A stretch of DNA of 14,275 bases, from assembly GCA_002477955.1 (NCBI GenBank), contig DLLE01000039.1, positions 1 through 14,275 of the forward strand. Reading direction: 5' to 3'. Source of the DNA: Treponema sp. UBA7570 (lineage in GTDB: Bacteria; Spirochaetota; Spirochaetia; Treponematales; Treponemataceae). A program made the position numbers and the translations under genes. The notes beneath the pieces were generated by a model, which saw nothing but the letters and a program-made list of their open reading frames with translations, was not told the DNA's origin and searched no databases. This document shows, in pieces, positions 1-6,095 of the stretch (within the stretch, counting starts at the first letter, position 1; every line of letters begins with the position of its first letter).

Positions 1-1020
1 CATTCACCACATTTTCCGCTTTTACAGTCCACTTTGCGTAAAGTGTGATGTTTCCTGTTTTTTCACCTGCATTCCAGCCTGTAATCGCTTCGTCTGAAAA
101 ATCCTGCGTTAAATACCAGCCTGCAAAATCATAGAATTCACGTGTTGGAACAGGCAAGACAACAGTTTCATCTTGTTTATACGATGTTCTTGCGTCTTCT
201 GGATTTGTCCCTTCATTCAAGTTGTAGTTTATAAAATAAGACGGATTTTCTTCCCACTGCGCATACAGCGTCAAGTCTTCTGTCAGCGTGATTTTTTCTT
301 TGTCTTTGTATAATTTGCCAGATTCATTCGGTTTTTTGTCTGTGCTCCAGCCGGAAAAGATGAAGTCTGTTTTTTCTGGAGATGGAGAAACAATCTCTGC
401 ACCGAATTTTCCAGAAAGCGTTGTCTTGTCCTCTCCGTTGTCAGCGTCAAATGTCAATGTGATGATTTTTCTGTCGTAGTAGATTTTTACGACTGTTGAG
501 CCGTCAGCCACGATTTTTGCCTGAGCGAATTCCTTTGCGGTGAATCCGTCTGTCTCTTCCGCCTTTGCCGCGGTTTCTTCGCCGGTTGTTCCTGTCATCG
601 GCTCGGTTTTTGCGAGAGTGTAGCTGTCGTCCGCAACGTTCTGCTGCCAGTGCTCCACTTTGTAGGCTGTTCCAGTTCCTGCCGCCCACTGTGCGTACAG
701 CGTCAAATCTTCTGTCAGCGTGATTTTTTCTTTGTCTTTGTAGGATTTGCTGGATTCATTCGTGATTTTGTCTGTGCTCCAGCCGGAAAAGGTATAGCCG
801 GTTCTTGTAAATGTGTTTGCCGGAAGCTCGAATTCCTCGTTTTCTGTTTTTGTAATGCTTTCGATTGTGCCGCTTCCGCCGTTTGCGTCAAATGCAACGG
901 TAAATTTGTCGGGCTCGCTGGTAGTTATCTTGCAACCAAAAAGCGAGAGTGCAAAAACGCACGCTAAAACTACACGCGCGACTGGTGGGGGGGGGTAAGA
1001 TGTTTACGGTAATTTTTCAT
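1..1020 (-). CDS. InlB B-repeat (Listeria-Bacteroides repeat) lipoprotein, 3' end outside window, frame broken at a C9 tract
   Basis: Read on the minus strand, one frame is open without a stop from about 1003 to the window edge. It encodes a hydrophobic stretch (VVLACVFALSLFG) ending in a lipobox-type Cys, then repeat domains. The first InlB B-repeat begins FTVAFDANGG and has the cores GYTFSGWSTD and LTLYAQW; a MucBP-like segment follows (YKVEHWQQN to KIYYDR), then two more B-repeats (LTFDADNG...FSGWSTD...LYAQW and INYNLNEG...FAGWY...LYAKW). Such proteins are usually surface-anchored and often carry a further C-terminal domain, which would lie left of position 1. The only plausible start is ATG at 1020, with AGGA eight bases upstream. 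From it the reading frame meets C9 and stops at TAG 972-970 after 16 codons. The lipoprotein frame itself has no ATG, GTG or TTG between its upstream stop (1006-1004) and the lipobox. With ten C (or seven) the product starts MKNYRKHLTPPPPVAR and the Cys is residue 30. It is either phase-OFF or an assembly error in the homopolymer. Confidence 0.85.
253..791 (-). repeat. Two copies of a 107-bp direct repeat (253-359 and 685-791) encoding the B-repeat core
   Basis: The two blocks are 432 bp (144 codons) apart and by eye differ at about 10 of 107 bases. Each encodes the segment from FSGWSTDK to LTEDLTLYAQW. The spacing is an exact codon multiple, so recombination between the copies would delete or duplicate one 144-residue unit while keeping the frame. 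Confidence 0.8.
987..995 (-). repeat. C9 homopolymer in the signal-peptide coding region; putative slipped-strand switch
   Basis: Nine consecutive G on the plus strand give nine C in the mRNA sense of the lipoprotein gene, ten codons into the frame that starts at 1020. The frame requires ACnA to be a multiple of three, so n = 7 or 10 is ON, while 8 and 9 are OFF. Poly-G/C tracts of this length are known slippage sites in Treponema pallidum; here the effect would be on translation rather than on promoter spacing. Confidence 0.8.
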
Positions 1021-1052
1021 TAAAATATTCCTGTAAAATAGAAAAATGTTCG

Positions 1053-1077
1053 GGTCATTTCGATAAACTCAATGACC
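1053..1077. repeat. 7-bp inverted repeat with 11-base loop in the lipoprotein leader
   Basis: The arms GGTCATT (1053-1059) and AATGACC (1071-1077) are perfect, and the loop contains CGATAAACTC. The pattern of a TGAG...TCGA loop between short arms resembles small dispersed palindromes found in many bacterial genomes; that resemblance is from memory. In the minus-strand transcript the hairpin would sit 33-57 bases upstream of the start codon. Confidence 0.5.
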
Positions 1078-1143
1078 GCTACAATACTTTAAAAACATTT
1101 TCTTGATAAAAAGATAAGAATGTTTGCAACGCAAACTTCAAAA

Positions 1144-1172
1144 ATTATAGGATAGGAATTTTTTGCTGTCAA
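1144..1172 (-). promoter_or_regulatory. Perfect sigma-70 consensus promoter of the lipoprotein gene
   Basis: On the minus strand, TTGACA lies at 1172-1167 and TATAAT at 1149-1144, separated by exactly 17 bases (1166-1150). Both hexamers match the consensus at all six positions. Transcription would start near 1137, giving a leader of roughly 115 bases before ATG 1020. A 6-bp inverted repeat (GTTTGC-3-GCAAAC, 1122-1136) covers the expected start point and could be an operator, though this is only inferred. Confidence 0.75.
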
Positions 1173-1258
1173 TGTGCAGTAGCTGGTTGTACTTTGTAAC
1201 GCGTTCAAGGATGTGCGCTTTTTGCCAGATGTTTGTAAAAACAGAAATTGTCTTTTTG

Positions 1259-1282
1259 AAAAAATGGCGCCACGGATGGCGC
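1259..1282 (-). terminator. Rho-independent terminator of the formate/nitrite transporter gene
   Basis: On the minus strand, GCGCCA-TCCG-TGGCGC (1282-1267) forms a 6-bp GC-rich stem with a tetraloop. It is followed by CA and six T (1264-1259). It lies about 40 bases after the transporter stop codon and 87 bases before the lipoprotein -35, so it insulates the two same-strand genes. Confidence 0.75.
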
Positions 1283-1322
1283 ATAAAGACAGCTAACCGG
1301 CAAAAGCAAAGCTTTTGTCAGC

Positions 1323-1940
1323 TCACGGACGTGCGGGTTTTGTTAAAAGCGGAAATATCCAGCCGCCTAGTCCGTTTGCTATGGTTACTGTGGCGACTAC
1401 GGCTGCGTTTTTGAGGGTGAAGGTTTCTGGTCCAAAGGCGGCTCCGTTGTAGAACGAATTTGCTACTGAGTGGTCAAATCCTGCGATTATGAACACCGGC
1501 ACGTAGATAAAAAGTCCGAGTTTATGGCCGTTTTTCCAGGTGTCTACCGAAAGAAACATTAAAATTCCGCAGAAAATGCCGGAAATAAACAGCTTTGCAA
1601 GAGGAGCGGCTAGTTTTGCTGAATATGCTTTTGCCGCCGCTTCCTGAATTGAAGGAAAATATTTTCCGACTGCGATTCCGATTAAGAATGTTGTGAGCTG
1701 GTTAAAAAAACAGGTTACAATTACGAGTTCCCAAGCTTTTTTGTCTTTAAAATTGTAAGCCAGATAACCGACTTTTCCTGTGTAAAGGTTGAATCCGTAG
1801 ATGCAGATTGCAAAAAGTCCGCCGCAAAAAAGAAGAGCGCCGAACCATTTTAGTCCTGCCGTTACGCTTGCCATGTAAACGCATCCGCCGATTGAAATAA
1901 GGATGCCTGAAAGAATTGCTTTTTTGATTTCGTTTATCAT
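1323..1940 (-). CDS. Formate/nitrite transporter (FNT) family membrane protein, short form
   Basis: The 205-residue product is almost entirely hydrophobic, with about six membrane spans as expected for the FNT channel fold, which forms pentamers in the inner membrane and passes formate, nitrite, hydrosulfide or similar monovalent acids. Family landmarks are visible: GILISIGGCVYM near the N-terminus (12-23), NLYTGKVG (51-58), GFDHSVANSF (154-163), which holds the central pore histidine H157 equivalent to FocA His209, and the closing NGLGGWIFP (189-197). It is shorter than E. coli FocA (285 residues), mainly through a short C-terminus, but contains all family motifs and is probably intact. The start is ATG at 1940; no clear Shine-Dalgarno sequence precedes it, and a TAAAAT (1955-1950) is the only -10-like element. 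In a fermentative treponeme formate export or uptake is the likely job; substrate cannot be told from sequence, so no symbol is given. Confidence 0.88.
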   Translation of the reverse strand: MINEIKKAILSGILISIGGCVYMASVTAGLKWFGALLFCGGLFAICIYGFNLYTGKVGYLAYNFKDKKAWELVIVTCFFNQLTTFLIGIAVGKYFPSIQEAAAKAYSAKLAAPLAKLFISGIFCGILMFLSVDTWKNGHKLGLFIYVPVFIIAGFDHSVANSFYNGAAFGPETFTLKNAAVVATVTIANGLGGWIFPLLTKPARP

Positions 1941-2250
1941 AATGCTGTAATTTTAGTAAAAAAAAACTTTTAGGAAAAGGGGAAGCACGAATTGAAGGGG
2001 AATGCAGCCCGGATTGCAGCAGCGCGCAGCGTTCGGCATTTGCCGAATGAAGCGGAAGCGGAACTGCGAAAAGCCGGTTTTTGAGGCTGCTTGCCAATTT
2101 TTGTTGAAAAAATATTTTTTTTACAAAAAATGCGCTCCCAAATTCAAAATTTTGCGCAAAAAAGGCCGGATTTGCTCAATTAAGTCTGGAATTTTGCGCT
2201 TTTAATTGACTTAAACTATTTTTTTTAAGATTATGGAAGCAGTTAAAATT
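1941..2250. other. Divergent intergenic region with a GC-rich palindromic block
   Basis: This region separates two divergent genes. About 2003-2092 is clearly more GC-rich than the AT-rich flanks and contains CGTTCGGCA-TT-TGCCGAATG (2030-2049), a 9-bp inverted repeat counting one G-T pair. Runs such as GCAGCAGCGCGCAGCG lie next to it. A short open frame across the block has no ribosome-binding site and simple repetitive composition. I read it as a dispersed repeat or an mRNA hairpin element rather than a gene. The remainder (2093-2200) is A/T-rich with no recognised RNA element. Confidence 0.5.
2206..2234 (+). promoter_or_regulatory. Candidate promoter of the DUF4912-GH57 operon
   Basis: TTGACT (2206-2211) and GATTAT (2229-2234) are separated by 17 bases, matching the sigma-70 consensus at 5/6 and 4/6 positions. 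If used, transcription starts near 2241, downstream of the ATG at 2233, and translation must begin at ATG 2251. The -10 match is modest, so this is tentative. Confidence 0.35.
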
Positions 2251-2928
2251 ATGGAAACTAAAAATATTACGCTTTCGCACTTGGCTACTTTGTCAACTGC
2301 GGATTTGCTCTCGCTTGCTGATGAATTTGGTATTGACATACCGGAAAATCTGAATAGAAGCTTTGTTATCAGGGAACTTTTGGAAACTGCCGAAGAATTG
2401 CAGTCAGAGTCTGAAAACGAAGATATTTCTGAGGTTGAAGGTGAAGCCGAAGCTCTTGAAAAAAAAGAAGCGCTGCCTGAAACTTACAACGAAACGGAAA
2501 TTTGCGCAGTTTTGCGAAATCCTGCATGGGTTTTTGTTTACTGGGATATTTCGGCGGCGGACATTGCCCGTCTTAATTCTGATTTTTCTTTTAAATCACT
2601 TTGTCTTCGTGTTTCCTTTTGGGAGAATGCCGATGACGAAAAGCCTGCTGAGTCTTTTGATGTCCAGCTCGGAATTTCGGACAGGCAGCAGTATGTTCTT
2701 TTGTCGCCGGGGAAAAATTTTGTGCGCCTTGATTTGGTTGCTCAGTACAGCGGTGGCAAGGATGACGAAAATCTCGCTGTTTCCAGAAAAATTGAGCTTC
2801 CGAAAGGTTCTCCGATTTTGAATTCGCTTCCTGGGCGGGAGCTTGATGTTGGAGAATTGGTTGAGCTTTCTAATATGAAAGGTCTTTTAAATGCCCATTT
2901 TGAAAATCATCGTCAGTCGTTTTTATAA
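2251..2928 (+). CDS. DUF4912-domain protein with N-terminal Rho-N/SAP-like helical segment
   Basis: The 225-residue soluble protein has three visible parts. Residues 9-47 (pattern LATLSTADLLSLADEFGI) look like the small Rho-N/SAP-type helical domain often seen before DUF4912. Residues 48-76 are a strongly acidic linker. From about 78 on lies the DUF4912 domain, with its typical core NPAWVFVYWDIS (residues 91-102). No signal peptide is present, so it is cytoplasmic. DUF4912 has no assigned reaction; its beta-rich fold and repeated association with GH57/DUF1957 proteins suggest carbohydrate or protein binding. The next gene is exactly such a protein, 21 bases downstream with its own GGAG. I chose ATG 2251 because GGAAG lies 11 bases upstream and the candidate -10 overlaps the in-frame ATG at 2233; starting at 2233 would add six residues. 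Confidence 0.82.
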   Translation: METKNITLSHLATLSTADLLSLADEFGIDIPENLNRSFVIRELLETAEELQSESENEDISEVEGEAEALEKKEALPETYNETEICAVLRNPAWVFVYWDISAADIARLNSDFSFKSLCLRVSFWENADDEKPAESFDVQLGISDRQQYVLLSPGKNFVRLDLVAQYSGGKDDENLAVSRKIELPKGSPILNSLPGRELDVGELVELSNMKGLLNAHFENHRQSFL

Positions 2929-2949
2929 TTAACGGAGCTGGAGTTAAAA

Positions 2950-4524
2950 ATGTCAGAAAAAAATCTTTCAATCGTTGTCGTTGCGCATCAGCCTTATGTC
3001 CGTCATGTCTGTAAGGAAGGTGAGCTTCCTGGGGCGGAAAATGATATTTTTTTTGGTGCGTTGAGCCAGACTTATGTTCCGCTTGTAAACCTGCTTAATA
3101 AACTTGAGGCCGAAAATATCGATTCAAAATTTTCAATTGTTTTGTCTCCGGTCTTGTGCTCGATGTTGGATGACGAGGTGTTGCAGAGTCAGTATGTTGA
3201 ATGGCTTGACCGTTGCATTGGTCTTGGCCAAAAAGAAAAAAAAAGACTTGCCTCTTGTCCAGAGCTTTTAAAAAACGCTGAAGAACAGCTCGAAAAAATT
3301 GTTCAGACTAGAAAGGATTTTGTTGAAAAATACGAGTGCAACCTTTTAAAGCAGTTTGCTGGCTTTGCAAAGCGCGGAAGAATTGAAATTCTTGCTTCGT
3401 GCGGAACTCACGCTTTTTTGCCGCATTATGCCGATATGCCTGAAGTTTTGAACGCTCAGGTTGAAACTGGAATTATGTCGCACAGGCACTTTTTTGGCCG
3501 CGCTCCTGACGGTTTTTGGCTTCCATATATGGGTTACGCAAAGGGAATTGAAAGAACTCTCCGCTCTTACGGAATAAATTACACGGTTTTGGATACTCAC
3601 GGAATTCTTTTTAGCGAAAACGCTCCTAAAACCGGAATTTTTGTTCCTGCCCGTTGCTGGAATTCGCTTGTTGTTTTTGGACGTGATGGCGAAGCTTCGC
3701 AGAAAATAAACGGCCGCGAAGGTTTTTCTTCAAATCCGGTTTATAAAAATCAGGAAAAAGACATTGGTTTTGAGCTTGAAGAAAGCGAGCTTGAAGGCTT
3801 TTTGCAGCCGGATTCGCCTCGGAGAAACACTTTGTTCCGCTATTGGTCAAAAAAAGATGATTCTGATTCGCCATATGATTCTAAAAAGGCTTTGGAGCAG
3901 GCGAAAATTGACGCTGCGGCTTTTTTGGACGAAGAGAATCGAAAACTCGAAAAAGCTTCTGAATATCTTGAAAACCCTGTTCTTGTCTGCGCGATTGACG
4001 CCGCGGCTTTGGGACAATGCTGGGCTGAAGGAATGGACTTTTTTGAAGAGGTTTTGAGAAAAAATGCTTCTTCTAAGTTTGTCGCTACTGGCGATTTGAT
4101 AAAAGATCAGTTTAAGCTCGAAAAAATAAACCCTTATCCTTCTGCTGCGAGCGGAACTGGTTATGGAGAAGATCTTTTGGACAGTTCTAACAGCTGGATG
4201 CTGCGCTATACAAGAAAAATGTGCGAACGCATGGTTGACCTTTCCGGCCGGTTCCCTGACGACACTGGCTTAAAAGTGAGGCTTTTGGTTCTTGGCGCAA
4301 AGGAACTCATGCTTGCCCAGTCTGGAGAGCTTGCAAAGATGATTCATTCGGGAATTTTTTCTGATTTTGCAAGAGAATCTTTTACAAAGAGTGTCATTGA
4401 TTTTACTAAAGTTTTTGATGCTTTGGGTTCAAATACTGTGAGCACGGAATGGCTTACAAAACTCGAAAAAGAGCACGTCCTTTTTCCGTGGCTGAATTAC
4501 CGCATCTTCTGCCGAAAACAGTAA
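2950..4524 (+). CDS. GH57/DUF1957 family protein (branching-enzyme-like) lacking the catalytic glutamate
   Basis: The 524-residue length and layout match DUF1957-type GH57 proteins, which include 1,4-alpha-glucan branching enzymes. Recognisable family regions are VVVAHQPYVRH (9-19, region 1), GRIEILASCGTHAFLP (143-158, region 2), GFWLPYMGY (188-196, region 3) and AIDAAALGQCWAEG (348-361, region 4). In active branching enzymes region 3 reads WLPE, with Glu as nucleophile (Glu183 in Thermococcus kodakarensis TK1436); here it is WLPY, Tyr193 (codon TAT 3526-3528). Region 4 keeps the acid/base Asp (D350), but the usual DAELFGHWWxEG is degraded to DAAALGQCWAEG, and the usual SSWGEGG element is not evident near 398-412. 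The reading frame is intact, so this is a conserved-fold pseudoenzyme candidate rather than a decayed gene. It is cytoplasmic. The start is ATG 2950 with GGAG six bases upstream. It is probably cotranscribed with the DUF4912 gene and may bind glycogen or regulate it; an unusual activity is not excluded. Confidence 0.88.
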   Translation: MSEKNLSIVVVAHQPYVRHVCKEGELPGAENDIFFGALSQTYVPLVNLLNKLEAENIDSKFSIVLSPVLCSMLDDEVLQSQYVEWLDRCIGLGQKEKKRLASCPELLKNAEEQLEKIVQTRKDFVEKYECNLLKQFAGFAKRGRIEILASCGTHAFLPHYADMPEVLNAQVETGIMSHRHFFGRAPDGFWLPYMGYAKGIERTLRSYGINYTVLDTHGILFSENAPKTGIFVPARCWNSLVVFGRDGEASQKINGREGFSSNPVYKNQEKDIGFELEESELEGFLQPDSPRRNTLFRYWSKKDDSDSPYDSKKALEQAKIDAAAFLDEENRKLEKASEYLENPVLVCAIDAAALGQCWAEGMDFFEEVLRKNASSKFVATGDLIKDQFKLEKINPYPSAASGTGYGEDLLDSSNSWMLRYTRKMCERMVDLSGRFPDDTGLKVRLLVLGAKELMLAQSGELAKMIHSGIFSDFARESFTKSVIDFTKVFDALGSNTVSTEWLTKLEKEHVLFPWLNYRIFCRKQ

Positions 4525-4537
4525 TTTTTTATAAAAC

Positions 4538-4580
4538 AGTCTGCAAGTTCAAAGTTTTGATTGAATTTGCAGATTTTTTT
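4538..4580. terminator. Strong hairpin terminator shared by convergent genes
   Basis: TCTGCAAGTTCAA (4540-4552) pairs with TTGAATTTGCAGA (4561-4573), with one G-T pair and an 8-base loop. Seven T (4574-4580) follow on the plus strand, making a clear terminator for the GH57 gene. On the minus strand the same hairpin lies just past the UPF0164 stop and is followed by TGTTTTAT, so it may also terminate that gene, less efficiently. Confidence 0.85.
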
Positions 4581-4582
4581 AT

Positions 4583-5926
4583 TTATTTTAGAAAACCGAA
4601 ATTTTTTATCTGGTCGTGGACGTTCAGTAAATCTTGGGCTGCTGTTATTGCTTCAATTGCCGGATCAAATTTTATTCCGATTGAGGATGACATATTTTTT
4701 GCTTCTGTCCATTTTTCAATCGCCTTTTGAATATTTTGTCTGTCGCCTTTTGAATATAGCTCGATTCCTTCCGTGTATTTTTCGTAAACTATTGTTCTTA
4801 TTTGTGAACGGCCTCTGTCTCCGAGCAAAAGCCGCGCCGCGAGGCTTATGTGGTTTACCGGATTGAACGAAGTTGTAAGGTCGAGGGTATAATTTACGTT
4901 CATTTTTATGCCTTTTATGTCGAACTGGCTTCCAATGCTAAAACGCGGATTTCCTCCGCTGAGCATAAATCCTGCTTCAAAATCGAAAAAAGCCGTAACG
5001 TTGATTTCTGCTCCGCTGGCAAACGAAAATTTTTGCGAAGATGAAAAGTTCATAAGGTTTACAGGCTGGCGAAATTCTGCCGTAAAAAGAAGATTTTTGA
5101 ACAGTCTGTACGAAAAGCCGGCGCTTATTCTTGTTGGAAGAGAATCGTCAAGCTCAAAATTTTTAGAAAAGCCAGTAAAGGCAAGACCGAGATTGTTGAG
5201 AGCAAGTCCAAAATTAAAATTTGGTTCAAGACTGCTGAAATTTTTAAGAAAATTAAACCTTACGAGAAGTCCAAAATCCGCCATAAAACCGAGGGCAGAC
5301 TGTTCAAGTCCAGAACCGCTTTTTATTTTGTCTGTCTGATTGTCTGCATAATCTGGCATATTTCGCCACGAGGCGCGCACCGTGTAACCTGCGGCAATTC
5401 CCTTAAAATTGTATCCCGCCAAAAAATTATACGCCATGTTGAACGCGAGCGAGGTTTCTGAGTAATAGCTTCCTGCAAGCTTGTCTCCAAAAAGGTTGTA
5501 TTCTGTGAACGGAACATAAAAACATTTTAACTGTAGTCCCATTCCAAGATTGTTGAATCTCAAGCTTCCTTCCAATGTTTCCATTGCCGAGTCTGCAATC
5601 CAAGAGTTGTGAAAAAATGCGATTTCTGAATTGCTTAAAACTGCTGAGCCTGCCGGATTGTAGTCAAAAAAAGTGATGTCGTCGCAAAGACCTGTTATTG
5701 CAGTTCCTAGGCTTTCCGAGCGTCCTCCGGTTGGAATATTGAGCGAACGAAAAACTGTGGTTCCCTCGTTGCTGTCAGAAAAAGAACCAAAGACATCGCT
5801 CAATTTTGAATTGACGTCTTTTAGATCGAGCGCAAAAACGCAAAAAGGCGCGGCTGCGGCGTTAAAAACCAGAACGGCGAGAAAAATAAATGCTTGTTTT
5901 TTTGCAAAATGCTGTTTTTTTCGCAT
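4583..5926 (-). CDS. UPF0164 family outer-membrane protein (FadL-like / PorV-type beta-barrel candidate)
   Basis: From the ATG at 5926 the product is 447 residues with a clean signal peptide: basic MRKKQHFAKKQ, hydrophobic core, cleavage likely after CVFA (residue 32). The N-terminal mature part, with GRSESLGTAITGLCDDITFFDYNPAGSA, is the hallmark of the UPF0164/PorV-like group: an early Gly-rich turn, then D and NPAG. Alternating amphipathic strands with aromatic ends follow, consistent with a beta-barrel. Residues 374-447 are a helical, TPR-like tail (YEKYTEGIELYSKGD...AIEKWTEAKN) that would face the periplasm. T. pallidum paralogues of this family (TP_0548, TP_0856 and relatives) are modelled as FadL-like transporters of hydrophobic substrates. 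An upstream ATG (5980) and TTG (5983) would add an 18- or 19-residue hydrophilic extension. None of these starts has a good Shine-Dalgarno, so I chose the one giving a normal signal peptide. A TTGAAT-17-GATAAA promoter-like pair lies upstream. Confidence 0.87.
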   Translation of the reverse strand: MRKKQHFAKKQAFIFLAVLVFNAAAAPFCVFALDLKDVNSKLSDVFGSFSDSNEGTTVFRSLNIPTGGRSESLGTAITGLCDDITFFDYNPAGSAVLSNSEIAFFHNSWIADSAMETLEGSLRFNNLGMGLQLKCFYVPFTEYNLFGDKLAGSYYSETSLAFNMAYNFLAGYNFKGIAAGYTVRASWRNMPDYADNQTDKIKSGSGLEQSALGFMADFGLLVRFNFLKNFSSLEPNFNFGLALNNLGLAFTGFSKNFELDDSLPTRISAGFSYRLFKNLLFTAEFRQPVNLMNFSSSQKFSFASGAEINVTAFFDFEAGFMLSGGNPRFSIGSQFDIKGIKMNVNYTLDLTTSFNPVNHISLAARLLLGDRGRSQIRTIVYEKYTEGIELYSKGDRQNIQKAIEKWTEAKNMSSSIGIKFDPAIEAITAAQDLLNVHDQIKNFGFLK

Positions 5927-6095
5927 AAATTTTATGTCAGTATGAACTAGATCCTGTTTTTGAATATTAAATTTCTTCATCAATTTATCGCAAAATCTGT
6001 TTCAAAATTCAAAAAACTGCCGTTCACTTTATTCTAATTTAAATTTCGGTTTTTTACCTTTATTGCATAAGAAATAATACCGAAAATATTAAAAA
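5927..6095. promoter_or_regulatory. Divergent promoter region between UPF0164 and helical-repeat genes
   Basis: This AT-rich segment must drive both divergent genes. On the minus strand TTGAAT and GATAAA lie 17 bases apart just upstream of the 5980 ATG. On the plus strand AATAAT (6073-6078) is a fair -10, but no good -35 precedes it. No Shine-Dalgarno is seen before the TTG at 6096 or the ATG at 5926, which leaves both exact starts uncertain. Confidence 0.35.

Noticed and set aside
504..897. Short ATG-started minus-strand open frames at 504-689 and 715-897
   Set aside because: They are out of the frame that carries the B-repeats and have low-complexity basic products.
650..967. Plus-strand open frames opposite the repeat lipoprotein, including 813-998
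   Set aside because: They have no ribosome-binding site and are antisense shadows; the minus frame encodes clear InlB B-repeats.
1301..1317. Hairpin CAAAAGC-AAA-GCTTTTG as terminator of the transporter gene
   Set aside because: No T-run follows on either strand; the GC-rich hairpin with six T at 1259-1282 is the better terminator.
1163..1414. Plus-strand open frame over the lipoprotein promoter and the transporter 3' end
   Set aside because: It is antisense to the transporter and overlaps a perfect minus-strand promoter and a terminator; no coding signal.
1747..2205. Possible small genes over the intergenic GC-rich block on either strand (1747-2097 minus, 2002-2205 plus)
   Set aside because: They overlap the transporter or a palindromic repeat, lack ribosome-binding sites and resemble no protein family.
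3376..3426. Glu146 in the GRIEIL motif as a replacement GH57 nucleophile
   Set aside because: This is conserved region 2, present alongside the WLPE glutamate in active enzymes, so it does not substitute for it.
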